Origin: Ectocarpus siliculosus
Taxonomy: Eukaryota > Sar > Phaeophyceae > Ectocarpales > Ectocarpaceae
Assembly: GCA_000310025.1 (NCBI GenBank)
Contig: FN649747.1
Span: 1,585,452-1,649,451, forward strand
Reading direction: 5' to 3'
DNA: 64,000 nt
In this document: piece after piece, positions 1 to 12,115 of the stretch
Layout of the letters: every line of letters begins with the position of its first letter
How positions within the stretch are numbered: position 1 is the first letter of the stretch
Position numbers and translations under genes: made by a program
Notes under the pieces: generated by a model
The model's database searches: none
The model's input: the letters and a program-made list of their open reading frames with translations, nothing else
What the model was told of the DNA's origin: nothing

Positions 1-2143
1 GGGGTTATGCCCCGCTATTTGGTCGCCGCTTTTGTGGCACAACTTTTGACCCATGAGTTCGCTTGGCGGTCTTGGGCACGGGGCTAAATTGCTTGGACCC
101 AGCACCTGCTACATTGACACACGGCCGCCGGTGCTGTCATACCTTGAGACTACTGTTTTTGCCATGTTATGGGGGAAGTTTTGAAGCATGTGCCGCCTAG
201 GGACGGTCACTCAAGTTTTCTTTTTTCTTCCTGGAAATTTGCGGGGTGGCCTAATGGGCAGGCTGGGTCGGGGAGGACATGGAGCTTTGGTCCCTCTCTT
301 TGATTTGAGCGAGAGACAAATTGCGGCTTCTTGGAAGCTCGGGGTCGAAGGTAAATACTGTGGCCGGGTCTTCGAGAGGGTAGGTCCGTCCATTTGGCAA
401 GTCCACCGAAAGTACCCCCATGAGTGTGGAGTGTGGATGATGCGCTGTCAGGTTAGAAGTTTCGCGAACTAACTCCCTGACGTAAAGTTGGTGCTCGCCG
501 ACGAAGGTGTGGGGAGTGACCCCAGGTGCGTTTGGTGAGTGCCTTTTGCGTTCAGACAACTTTTCGTTGGCCGGGGTTGCCCTTGCTAGTGTAGGTGCAA
601 TTTTTGTAGCTCTCGGGTGTGCGAAGCACATGCAGACCACGTCGTCGTCCGCTGTGCGCACAAAATAGTCTGGTTGTTCGGAGGGGCGACCCGCTGTGGG
701 AAACACGCCACCGACCGAAGGAAATATCGACGGCAATGGATCAAAGGGAGTAACTGATTTGGCGGGAGCACCGAAATTATAAAGCTGAGTAGAGAATCTG
801 CAGGTATTTTATCTTGGCTCAAGTTTGACTTCAGACTAAAAACGGCATGTTATTGAGTACCCGGCAGAGAAACAACCGGCAGCAAAAGCAGTGAGTGTGG
901 AGGCAACCCACAACCTGGACGTAAGGGCCAACAGGTAGATGGTACGTTTTCTTCCGCCCCCGTATGACTTTGTCCGCATGTGTAGTACGTGTTTTCTCCT
1001 GTTGTTGTGGTCATAGCCAAGGGTTGCAACACCTCCAGTCTTTTGATGAGGATCTTCTGTTTGCGTTTTTTTTTTAACTGGTGGTGGTCGTGGGGGTTTC
1101 CGGTTACGAGAGGCGTTGAGGTAAGGCGGGGCTAGGGAAAATAGAGGGGTTTTGTTTCAGTCCGAACCTATTTGAGCACACAGCAGTACTGCTGTAGTTG
1201 GTGAGAAAGAGAGAAGGTCGGGGGTATGCTTTTATGTGTGTGTATCGACGTTTAACGTTGGGTTCTGCGGTTGATGCGACCGTCGGGTTTTGAGAAATCG
1301 AACCTGCGGCACCTTAACGGGGGGTCCCACCGCCCAAGACTTCTTCGGATGGCCGTGTCGTGTCGAAAGCAAGATAGATTTCATACAGCACAACACGGTA
1401 CTCTCTCGATAACGATGAACCAGACAGGAAATCAATAACTCTCCTGTATGCAGTAGCCAAAATAAGAAATAAGCACTGCTGTGTGGCGCCCTCCTGCACC
1501 CAAGCCCGAGTGTACACACCACCCTGCCGTGCGTCCGCACAAACAGCAGCAGCTGCTTCGATCCGAACCAGAGCCAGGAAAAAAAAAGCAGGAAGCCTTG
1601 TGGCGAGGAAACCGACACTCCCAGAGGGCGGATTGCCTCCCGGAGCAGCACAGGTAAGTTTGTTTGCGTGAAAGGCCCGCCGCCCATCTGGCAAAAAAAA
1701 AGGCTCTGCTCGTAGTCCGTCCGTCCGTCCGTCCGTCGTTTTGGGTTTGGTTTCATGGAATCAAACATGCACGGAGCAAATCAAAATCCTGCTTTCTAGC
1801 AAAAAAGCACTGCGATGGCGTATCAAGCGATACACAAAAACCCACAACATATCTATCTCCCCTCAAGTACACCCCCCCCGCGCGCCCTCAACAATGCATC
1901 ACTCTGGACCTGTTCAAAAACAGCTGAAATCGAAAATGGCATCCGAAGGCCACCCATCAACAGAAACGCTACAGGAACAAATACCCATAGAACATCAACC
2001 TAATTTTCCATGCAACACCGCGAGATCTTCGGCAAAGACATGAAACAAAATCTGAACTACCGGGTGAACGGACATGACACTCGACCATCGCCACCGAAAT
2101 ACAATCAACCAACCAGCGACACAATTATCCGGGGTAGGGTTGG
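1..2143. other. 3' flank of the eIF4E gene, no gene supported
   Basis: I see no exon here with recognisable protein similarity. The longest open frame (minus, 251-736) has no ATG start and no family I can name. It is flanked by pyrimidine-rich stretches and a (GTCC)n run at about 1715-1737. Part of the interval next to 2144 should be the 3' untranslated region of the eIF4E gene, which ends here on the minus strand. No AATAAA-type signal was obvious in the right place. Confidence 0.4.
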
Positions 2144-5100
2144 TTACCCTTGCTGGGTCTGTGATTGCCCCTTGGTCACGGCGAAGCAGTAGGCCTTGGC
2201 GTTCCTGCTCAAAACGCGACAGAGCAGCGAGGTTTCCAGAAGAGCGGGGAAAGGGGCGGATGGGTGGTGGTGGCCGCGGGCAGACAATCATGCTATACTT
2301 GCTTCACCACCCGGAACGAATGGAAAAAAACAAAAAACGGGGGAAGGAACACATTCGTGTTTGTCTGCCCGCTTTCACTCCGCGATGTGAATTGAGGCCT
2401 GGCGTCGGCATGGCGACCACCGGGTAACCCTTCTGGCCCCTGATGTGAGCCCTCGTTTCGAGGGCATAGGCCGTGTTTCACTGCTAGCTATCGTCGCGTG
2501 CTTTAGATGGCTGTGCTCCCGCTGGTGTTTTCAAGAAGAGCGCTTGGTTGACCGGCGACTGCTGGCTCGACCGGCCGCCGTCGATCGGCCCAAGTCCAAC
2601 AAACGAAGAGTACTCAAATCGCGTTTCGAAAAGTCATCATTGCCGCGCTCGTGTCGTGTATGTACACGACTTTTTTTGGGACGCATAGTTCGCCGAGTTC
2701 ACTGCAACCAAGACAAATTAACCGCACGTAGAGCAAGCTAGAGAGAGAGAGAGATAGACGCACCTGAAAGTGGACATGTCCTGCATAGCGGTCTGGTGGT
2801 GCTTGTACTCGATGAGAGTCGACGGCTCCAGGTCCAGGACCTGCTTTAGGCGCTCGCCGATGTTGAACCTCACCTGATGACGCGGCCAACGAGCGGTATT
2901 GCCAACGAAACGGGAGACGCCAACGAAGGGAAATCAACCAGCAACGGCAGCCGCAACGAGAGGAGACATCAGCAAAGGACAAAAATCATCAGCGACAGCC
3001 GAAACAAGACACGATCAGCGTCCAAACGGGCCGGAATGACAACGGAACTACCAACTTTGTGGCGTAAGGGACGAAATAGTAGGGATCGGGATCGGGGGTG
3101 CCTGCCGCATCATCACGATACATCTACGCAAGTAGGAGGGAGGCAAGCGAAACGCAGGGGACCCTCGTCGGCATGCACCCGTCGAGTCCCATTGCTTGCT
3201 TCTCCTGTCGCGTCTAGGGTGTTAACACACACCTTCTCGTTGCTGTTGTCCTCGTTCCACACCGACAGCAAGTCCTCCCTCGAGCGGATGGCCATGCCGA
3301 TGCCCACCACGTTAGGCTCCTCGAACATCTCTCCGACCACGGCCAACACCAGGTCCTGGCCGCCGGTGGGGGGAAAACAAGGACAACGACCACCAGCGAG
3401 CACGGAACGGCATGAGCACCATGAGATTCAAGGCGGCAGCGTTGGTAGTGTGATCCATGCATAGACCTTCGCGCGCGTGTGTATCCGAACCAACCGACCA
3501 AATAGTCCACCGGCACACGTGGAGCACCCATGGTCTCATATCCACCGACCAAACGTTAACGTTTTCACCCTCACATACGTAGCACCACAAAAACAAACGA
3601 GGCCCATAAAGAACCCGATTGTGTATTTTTTGTCCGATGCACACCGCTCTCCGACCAAGCGACACGCGAACAGCCTCGCACCGGGTAGCCGTGCCCCCCC
3701 CCCCCCCCCTCAGAGGTTGTGCTACCCCGCCCAGAGCGGCCGCGCCCCGTGTGGTTCGTTCGTTCGTTCGTTCGTTCTCACCTGCCACATCTTTCCCAGG
3801 ACGCTGGTGTTGGTCTGGCCGGACTTTTTCCGGATCCTCAGTATCCAGCAACCTCCGTTCGGGTAGCGCTGGTGTTTTTTTGGACGGACGAGTCAACGTG
3901 CGACGGGTATCAGCACAACGTCAAGCAGGGAAAAGGATCGCCGGAATACGCCGGTACATCTTGCGGGGGCGGCGCTGTCTCTACTAGCCAAGCACGAGAG
4001 ACGTCGAATCGAGAAGAGGCACAGGGCAAGAAGCGCACAGTGGTGCCATAGGCTGGTGTGCGAGTGCTGCTGGGCGCCAAGCGTATGGCAAGGCACGTTG
4101 CTGCTGTAGGCTTATCGAAAGCACCCACACGCCCACAACTTTCCCATCGGGTATCCAGTTTTGGGATGCAGGTAGCTAATCAGATGCAGCAATGATTCGA
4201 ACAAAGGCGTCGATTGAAAGGGGAACGTGCTCCACGTACTTTACGGCGATACCGCTCCCGTCATGCTTCACCGTGACCTAAATTTTAGTTTGTGGCCATA
4301 TGATCAAACACCGCCGGAAACACCACCAAAAGGCTAGGCTCACAACTGACAAGCCGTACCCGGTGCGTGATACTGTAGGCTTTCGTCCACCAAAAGCTAA
4401 CTGTACCTACCACGCGTTGGCTTCTTTCTGCCGGGCAGCGTGCGCACCACGCCTTCGCGCTTTACGCTTGGGGCCGATTTCGAGCTGCGTCTGCTGCTGG
4501 CTCGTAACCGAACTTAGTAAGCACCAAGTTCGCCACGCAACGCTGCCGAACATGGGCAACAACAGCAACCCTTGCTTTACTTTGGCCCGCTTACCTCCCA
4601 CATGGGCACGTGCCCCCGCTCATCTCTGAAGAGGTACACGTTGACGTTGATGCTGATGTTGGACGGACGCTTGAGGTGCACGTAGTTCTTCCAGAACCCC
4701 TCCAGGGTATTGAACGATCCCGCCTAGCGAGGAAATCATTCATTGATTCACCACGTGCAGTACGTACCGCGTGAAACACAACAGGATTTCACATGATCCT
4801 AAAACAAAAAAAACGCCGCTTGATCCTTTCCGATGTAACCCGCGTATTGACCGTATGTCACTAACTATTGACCATGGGGTAGTACCGCACGATAAACAAA
4901 AGGGTGTCACAAGATTCTCTTCAAAAATATCCCTCTTGATTCCTTTCTCATGAAACGGGCGTGTCGACCGTGATGCCACAAACTAGAGTTGGTTTTCTTT
5001 CGGGACACGTCCGTCCTAATATACCAATATGTCGCAGTTTCTTCGGTACAAGCGGCGACCAACCTTGTGAAGAGATGCTTGGTACTGTGTTTGGTCCTGG

Positions 5101-6002
5101 GTCTTCTTGGGCATCTTCTTGTCGTACCTGCGGGAAATTGAGATTTCGCCCGCATAAATAAAAACCCATGTAACTGCAGTACTTCGAAGCATCAGAACTT
5201 CACAACTGGGCATTGACCACAAAGCAAATGGTGCAGATAACGTCTGTCGCGTCTCCTCTTCAGCCCCTCCTGTAGAGCACGCCCCACAGCTACTACTGTG
5301 GTGTGGGTGTACATTTGGCGGCACAGATCCTCCGCGGGTCAGTCACCCTGTAGTAACCAACGCCCAACAAAAGAAGCTCAAGAAGCTCATTCCTGTAGAG
5401 CACGCCCCACAGCTACTATTGTGGTGTGGGTGTACATTTGGCGGCACAGGTCTTCCGCGGGTCAGTCACCCCGTAGTAACCAACGCCCAACAAAAGAAGC
5501 TCAAGAAACTCATTCCTGTAGAGCACGCCCCACAGCTACTACTGTGGTGTGGGTGCACATTTGGCGGCACAGGCCTTCCGCGGGTCAGTGACCCTGTAGT
5601 AACCAACGCCCAACAAGAGAAGCTCAAGAAGCTCATTCCTGTATCGCAAGCCAACAAGCAGTGCAATGCGGAGCCCATTATGGTACAGCAGTATCACCCC
5701 GTTTTCTTGCACGAGAAACGCCAGCATCGGTGGCGAGGGGCTAGCCGGGGAGGCGAAATCCTTGAAAATAGAGGGCAACGGAAGACCGCATGGCCCAAAA
5801 TGACGACTTCTACATAGGACTGGCTCTAAACGCCGACTCAAACATTCCTGCCTTTGTATCCATCCAGCGTACTGTGATTTGGAAAACCTCACCAGAAAGA
5901 CCATCCTGTCTGCAACGCGTGCTCCCCGTTCGGCAACAAGCCGGGTTGCTGCTGCTCTGTACTTGCGTTATCCCCCGACTGCCCTGCTTTCCGTTCCGCC
6001 AT
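2144..6002 (-). CDS. EIF4E: eIF4E-family cap-binding translation factor, seven exons, complete
   Basis: This gene encodes an mRNA 5'-cap-binding protein of the eIF4E fold acting in cytosolic translation. Minus-strand exons are 5893-6002, 5064-5127, 4595-4723, 3782-3868, 3233-3355, 2764-2873 and 2144-2204, all GT-AG with matching phases, giving 684 nt and 227 aa, close to the usual family length. The start ATG (6000-6002) opens a short Gln-rich tail. Landmarks are HALQTGWSFWYDKK (residues 28-41), the 4E-BP/eIF4G-binding Trp in NTLEGFW (W69), the cap-stacking pair in VPMWE (W100-E101, matching human W102-E103), GGCWILRIRKK (106-116) and LLSVWNED (W163, matching human W166). The first cap-stacking Trp (human W56) is replaced by Tyr52, as in class II 4EHP/nCBP proteins, so this may be a class II member that represses or specialises translation. 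The family call is secure; the class is inference. Confidence 0.93.
5271..5639. repeat. Minisatellite, three units of 123 bp, in intron 1 of eIF4E
   Basis: Three nearly identical units begin at 5271, 5394 and 5517. Each carries a short self-complementary block (CCACAG...CTGTGG). Because 123 is a multiple of three, every frame stays open through the array. This produces long spurious open frames on both strands that should not be read as genes. Confidence 0.9.
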
Positions 6003-7017
6003 GGCCGATTGCACGCAGTTTGCTCGCTACTGCTGCTGCTGCCTGCTGCAGGTGGTCAAGAGAAAAATCGGAATCACTTCTGTTGGAGCATGACTCATTG
6101 TTTATCGTTGTGAGTTTATCTGCGGCGAAAAGTTCGGGGTGTCCCTTTCAATTCCAGCAAATGAAAACAAAAGCGGCACTGCTTTAGAGAGACACACGGA
6201 AAAAAACGTGCGTGCCTGTTGGAGGCAGACACATGGACACGCTCGAGACTATGCTATGTAGGTGAGAGAGGTTTCCGGCCCTCTGCCATCACGACGGACA
6301 CCCGAACCTAAACCCTACACCCCAACCAGATGCGGGTGCTTGGTTGGTGTGCCCTGGGAAGGTCCTAGGTCGGTGCTGTCACTTAAATACGTAACATGGT
6401 ACAGCGGACACCGGAGTTGGGCCTGTACTGCTGTATGTTGTCCGAGCGCTGCAACACATACAGCAGGACAGAATGCAAACGAGTCCACGTGTGAATGTCC
6501 CTCACGGGTTTCCTGTAGCGCAAACAGCTTCAAGCACGTGGTATCGGGGCGAAAACGACAGGTGGTGTGTTCTTGACTCTTGACTCGGACGAGTGCGTTC
6601 CTGGGGCATCCTACAACTTACAGGGGACCACTGCCCACTGCCGGCAACACCGCGAAGTTCAAAAGGAGACGGCATATGTAACCACCGAGGCTCCGTGGCT
6701 CCGGGCCAGGAAAACCAAACCAGGGTACATCTTAGCTGAATACTTGCTAACCCGGCATGAAAACGGGGATACTCACCACCAAGCAGTAGGATATCGTCGG
6801 TGTATGCGTATATCGGCGTGTGTCGGGTTGTGCGGGCGGGTGGTGTGTACAGCCGTGTGGTGTGTAGCCAGCGGAGGGAGCGGAGAGCAGGATGCGGGGG
6901 AGACGCCGAATCATGCACGTATGTTGTATTCAACAAAATAGCCCTCTTGGCGCCCCCGTCGTTGTGTTGGAGTGTGCGTGGGCTTGTCGCACTGGGTGTA
7001 CATTACGTTAAACCATC
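6003..7017. promoter_or_regulatory. Divergent intergenic region between eIF4E and bL33m genes
   Basis: About 1 kb separates the ATG of the minus-strand eIF4E gene from the ATG of the plus-strand ribosomal protein gene. Both are housekeeping translation genes, so a shared bidirectional promoter is plausible. I see no TATA box or other element I can name with confidence. No further exon was recognised. Both 5' untranslated regions must lie here. Confidence 0.45.
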
Positions 7018-8848
7018 ATGGCGAAGGTGAGGGTTGGGTGTCCACACAAGATGTATTCCTGTGACTTCTTGTGTTGCTGTGCACGAGCTTGCGGAAGATC
7101 CCTCTCTCTGATGTACTTCAGGTTCCTTTTCCTGCCCGCACGCAATCGCAGCCGCCCGTGCAAAGCTGACAGTCCCGCCGACAATAATCAGGCCAGCAGA
7201 TCTGAGAGGGCGACAGAGAGGGAGAACGCGTTGCTGCTGTTGCTCTTCGCATCCAGCAGGCGTGTCGTAATACAGAATGTACAAATCTTGTATGCCAACC
7301 TGAGGGATGTGCGCGCATGTTCTCGGCAGTCGGCCCCGCTGCCCTTGCCGCTTAGTCCAGGGTTCCTTCGTAATAGGCGACCGCCCTTTGCACACCTCTT
7401 GTTACGAAAAGCTATGATCGCTTGTCGAGTGGGACGTTTTTTGCAAAGCACCGCAGAGGAAGTTGTTTTGTGTAAGCCCAGATCTGAGCGCTTCGATTAG
7501 GGAAGCAAGATCGTAGGGTTTTTAGATGCTGTGGTTATTGGGAAAAGTTGGCTGTCTCCTGTTGGGATATAGTCTATCGTGTGCGTGTTCTGACAACATC
7601 ATCCAGTGACCTCAAGCTCGAGTGGGATCAGTTCTAACTTGTTTATGGTGTGCGTATGCAGGGCCACCCCTAGTTTAACGAAGCAGTCTTGCCTGTTGAG
7701 TTTACTACTGACGGCCGCTGCTGCCTCTGTGTCTGTGTTTACTCTCCGTCTAAACAGAAGAAGGCTGGGCGTATCGCCATCAAACTGCTGAGCACGGCAG
7801 GGACCGGCTTCTTCTATACAGCCTCGAAAAACGTGCGAAAGGCCACCAACAAGCTGGCCCTGCGAAAGGTACACAATACAGGCCTTGGAAGGGAATTCTC
7901 GTTCAAAGCCCTTTTTGCTGAGGTATCCGAAGAGTTGGACAGGGAAAAGACAAGTATTTTAGCAAGCCGGTGCTGGGCTAGATATTTTGTTTGGGTGTGT
8001 TTGACATCATCTCCATTACCTCATTAGTCCTTGGTTCTCCCCCTTCTCGATGTCCCAGCCTGCGATACGGCTGCTACTTCGTACTATATTATTCGTTTGG
8101 GTTTTTCGCTTCTACCCAAGCAAAGTGCACATGACATGTTGGTGATGGGAAACAGACTGGCACTGTACTACTCCGTCCGCCTCTGGCTGGTGTGCTGCCC
8201 TCCTTAACGCGGTAGGTGTACGATCTCTGGCTTGCCCCGGCGGTTTGACTGTGTAGTGGAAATAACACATCCGATAACATCCGCCGTTGTGATGGCATAC
8301 ATAGCTCGCCTGCCTCCGATCTTGAAGAGACGTGTACCCATGCCATTCGCACGCGTTCGCCCAACCTCATGACCGGTCTCTTTCGATAGAAGTCCTGAAG
8401 CATGTGCATGTGCCAATAGTTTTGGTCATCTGTGTCTCCCATGCTAGTTGCTAGTTTCACGATGGTCGAATGCGTGACCCTTATTACCCCGCTGAAATAC
8501 TAGCTCCTTCAGCGATGCACAGCAGCGCGAATGCGACAACATTAGACATGTGGCCTTCAACAACACAGGATGGCGCGCGTGGCTGGCGAAAGTGTGCGCG
8601 GCGCAACTGTTTTTGGCACTGCTGTATTTTCGAATTCTCACCCGTCAAGTGTCGATGAAGGCCGCCTGCAGGTGGCCTTCACGCTATTCGCGCACACGAG
8701 ACACGCCTCGACCGTTTCCCCCTCCCGTTGTCCGCTTGCCTGTTCCCGCCTTGCCGGCGAACGGCGTGTTCGCGCGTGTGTCGAATTCTTGCAGTACGAC
8801 CCTGTAGTACGACAACATGTCGTCTTCACCGAAACGAAGATCAAGTGA
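7018..8848 (+). CDS. MRPL33: Mitochondrial-type large-subunit ribosomal protein bL33, three exons
   Basis: Exons are 7018-7026, 7758-7868 and 8795-8848, giving 174 nt and 57 aa, the normal length for bL33. The first exon encodes only Met-Ala-Lys and is followed by a GTGAGG donor. Exon 2 carries KKAGRIAIKLLSTAGTGFFY, the bL33 signature, and exon 3 carries YDPVVRQHVVFTETKIK then TGA, the typical C terminus. Both introns are phase 0 with GT-AG borders. The protein is a small structural part of the large ribosomal subunit near the E site. Photosynthetic stramenopiles usually keep rpl33 in the plastid genome, so a nuclear copy is most likely mitochondrial, as in animals and fungi; that assignment is inference. 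No cleavable presequence is seen, which is normal for such short proteins. Confidence 0.95.
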
Positions 8849-10186
8849 GCCGCCCCGGCCTGTCCGAGCATTTCGCGTGAGGCCAACCCGTTCTTCTCCA
8901 CATGAAGCGGCATCAAATCGAGAACTACGACGGAGGGAGGTCACCTCTCACCAACCCGTGATACGTCGGTTTGTCATCGATGGCATCGCGGTCGTCTCAC
9001 ATCGGCTTTTTTTGCGCTTCGACCTGGCGTTTCATAGACTGAAGTCGACGCGGTGCGCATGTATGTAAAGTATCGCGCGCAGAACGCTTTTTTTTTTCCT
9101 TCGTGGTTCAGGTTGGGACGGTGTGCTCACACGTTGTGCTGTTGGTAGGAACTGGCCATGTGGCAGGCTGACATGCAGAGATATCAAGCTAGACAAGTCT
9201 GATGTACCGGCGTTACGGGGCAGAGTAGCAAGTGGTGACCGAGCAATCACGACTCTCTCGTGAGAAGCCATTATCGGTAGGTTGGCATTTTCCGTACCAC
9301 GTGAAGTTGTGCCTTGCCGTCGAATTAGAGATGGCGTCGTTCTGCTGTTGGTGATATCCCGAGCGTGAATTGTCAGTGCTGAGAGGTGCATCGCTTCGCT
9401 TGTTTCTAGTGTTCCCTGATGCTCAGTAGGCCCGATAGAGCCTGTGTGGACCCAATCGGCTGTGCAAATGGTATATTCCACGAGTTTTTTTTTGTGCGAA
9501 CAGAGGGTGTTGAGGTGGGCAGGCGAAAACGGGAGGAGCGTGGTGTTTTCATTTTGGGTCAAAATGGTGTTACGCTTTTGGGGCTGAGTTCTTGAACCAC
9601 GAGAATCCGTCCGTTTGCTGTTCAAGGTCGGTCCTTGGGCACTGAGGGTCGCTTCCCGCGTTTTGCGGGTGAGGTCATCGCCTGTGTGACGAGGGCATTA
9701 AGGTATTTCTGTGTATGAAGTTGATTTCACGGTGCCGAATATAGTAATTAAAATCGTCCTCGGTGCGTTGAGGGATGCGATGGAAAAAATAAACCACGAT
9801 GATATCGCATTGTCAACTACAGCAATGGTTGACGGTAAAGGGTATCATTGCCGGGGCCCCCTTTACGACCACGTCCAGACTCTCCCAGGGTTGCTACCAT
9901 GTCGTCATTCCCCGATGCCATCAGGGGTGAAAAGGAAAAGGTGTAACCTTTTTCTCTCTCTTGGGCAGGTGGGTACACCTTGTAGCCGGCCGCCTTCTGT
10001 GGACACCACGCTGCCAGGGCAGAAATAACCCTCCTTACGCAAGGAGTGAAGTGGCTGCCGTTGTCAGGCAACGTACGTATCGGTAGATGGTGGTCACGGA
10101 CAGATGATGCTACTACCTGTACATTTATGCTTCGGTCTGCTACTTACATTACGTACAACATTAAAGACCGACAAGGAGGTTGTGCT

Positions 10187-10577
10187 TCTTGGCAGTGACC
10201 GTACACTTGTGTACATCGTTGCATGAAGTACATCACAAGCAAGCCCGGATGGATCTTATATGACAGCACCGCCTCTCTCTCGCCACATGCTACATTGTAT
10301 CTACATGTAGTCTTCTTCCTGCTCCAATCATCGCTGGTGCCACTACTGCGTTTGACCTGCTGCTGGCCTCTGCCGTGCACTACATATGCGACGACGGCGC
10401 GTAGCTCACGAGCTCCCAGGCCGTTGCCTCTTGCGGTGACCGTATCTTTGTATTGGTTGTTGCATGAAACACAAAACAAGCAAGCGCGGATCTCATGCCA
10501 GCACCGCGGTGACCGTATCTTTGTATTGGTTGTTGCATGAAACACAAAACAAGCAAGCGCGGATCTCATGCCAGCAC

Positions 10578-10647
<70 letters not shown>

Positions 10648-10727
10648 CCTATCGCTTTCTCCATGTAACTCCTGTTCCAATCACCGCCAGTGCTGCAGCA
10701 TTCGCTGGACTGGACTGCTGCTGGCCA
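10187..10727. repeat. Diverged tandem duplication with a 73-bp inner repeat
   Basis: A block at about 10187-10370 recurs, diverged, at about 10506-10727. Both copies run from a GTGACCGTA start through GCATGAA, ACAAGCAAGC and CAGCACCGCC, then a CT run, then a TGCTGCTGGCC end. Within the second copy a 73-bp unit is repeated exactly (10433-10505 and 10506-10578). The CT run is a few units long in the first copy and strongly expanded in the second. Confidence 0.75.
10581..10644. repeat. (CT)n microsatellite
   Basis: An almost pure CT dinucleotide run of about 64 bp lies at the expansion point of the duplicated block described for 10187-10727. Confidence 0.95.
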
Positions 10728-11639
10728 ATACTAGCAGTTCCGGCAGCAGTGGTACCTCCGTCCGTGGCACCGCGAGGTACCGAGAGGATTTCGGAGTCTT
10801 CAGCAGTACACAGCAGACCTATCTCTGTAATATATATCCGTTCGTGACGGCATCATACCGAGCAACCAACGGCACTTGAATAACAATTCAATTGGGGAAT
10901 AAGCAGCCGTGGCACATGGCAATCTCCACGTTGCATAGAAGTAAGTACATACATATACATATTATTTGCATACAAACATACAAGTCTAGTCTACATACTA
11001 CGTGTTTCTTGGATGGATGATGTGTGTGTGTGACAAGGGCGCGAACAGAAAAAGACAGAGGGTGAGACAAGTTGGGTGAGAGGAAAAAATGCTAATTTGG
11101 TATCCGCGAGCGAACGCCCTCCACCTTGTCTGCCCAGTTTTCACTGGAAGTGGCCGACACTACCTTCGGGCGGTCCCACGACAGGACACCACTTTTCCGC
11201 ACATTCAACAATCTTAATCTTGCGCCACCGACCCATAGCCTGAACCGGGTGGAACAGGTTATGGAATCTGTAGTTTCAAGCCCACACCTATCGCTGATGA
11301 TTGTAATAATAGTAAATACACGCGACTTGCCTCCTCATCTTCCTGACACCCCTAAACAGCAAGAAACAAGTACACCAGTCCAGTATTGGACCATGCTACC
11401 CAAAGACGTTAAGGAATTGCTGCTCCAGAGGTGTGGTTGCTGCCAATATTGCTCCATATTGAAGTACATGATTTCGACACGTGCAAAGGTAGCGTCCAAC
11501 CCTCTAAGAGCTGTATCACGGGTTCAATCCCAGCGAAAGTGAGATTTTTTTCGTTTTTATTTTTTTTTCAGAACATGCATACAACTGCACTTCGAAGTAG
11601 TCTATAACGTGTATACCTGTTCATCCACGTTGGTGGATA

Positions 11640-12115
11640 TCATCGAACTGTTGAGGTGCACAACATATAGACTTCAAGTCAGCGCTGACTTGAAACTCTA
11701 GTGGATATGCTGTGCGCATTATTAACAAAAAAGAGTACAACGGGTCCTTTTCAACTCGTTAGAGGAGCTGTTGGTGACGCCTTTTTTCCGAGAGAGAAAA
11801 ATGTCTGAAATACACGCACACGCCTGAACGTCGTGAAATACATTCCAGTCGTCCAAGTGAAGGTACTATTCCCACCATTTAGCCGACGAACCGCATGGGG
11901 CAGCGCCAAGTACAGGGATTACAACCCTGGGCCCATTGAATAACGTCGAGGTCCAAAAATAGCTCACTCTAACGAGTTGAACCCTGTTTGTAGACTTGTT
12001 TGTTACTTGTAGACTACACCATCTTTCTTTATCCACAACCAACCAATGGTAAGAGTACAGGTAAGCGCTGTCTTGAACTCTAGTGGATATTTTGTGCACC
12101 TCAACATCTACTACT
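11640..12115. repeat. Nested inverted repeats, foldback or MITE-like element
   Basis: The arm TTGAGGTGCACAA (from 11651) is repeated in inverse orientation as TTGTGCACCTCAA (about 12093-12105). A second inner pair, CAACTCGTTAGAG (about 11754) and its complement CTCTAACGAGTTG (about 11967), lies inside. At about 11673-11694 there is a further perfect palindrome built on TTCAAGTCAGCG. The motif CTCTAGTGGATAT appears near both ends. No coding capacity is seen. The layout fits a short non-autonomous foldback DNA element, but target-site duplications were not resolved. Confidence 0.65.

Noticed and set aside
251-736. 161-codon minus-strand frame near the left edge
   Set aside because: It has no ATG start. 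Weak resemblance to a frame at about 46.5 kb was noted, but it is too short and patchy to call a shared element.
5298-5904. Long open frames on both strands with a repeated VVWVYIWRHRSSAGQS-like protein
   Set aside because: They are produced by the 123-bp minisatellite, whose period is a multiple of three. The real exon in this area (5893-6002, minus) reads in another frame and joins exon 5064-5127.
9032-9625. 197-codon minus-strand frame in the gene desert
   Set aside because: It has no ATG start, no recognisable domain and no splice partners. A frame of this length is not surprising in 64 kb of GC-rich sequence read six ways.
11440-11545. Possible tRNA or tRNA-derived SINE (GGTTCAATCCC, a B-box-like word, followed by a T run)
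   Set aside because: No acceptor stem, D-arm or anticodon stem could be paired with it, so one B-box-like word is not enough.
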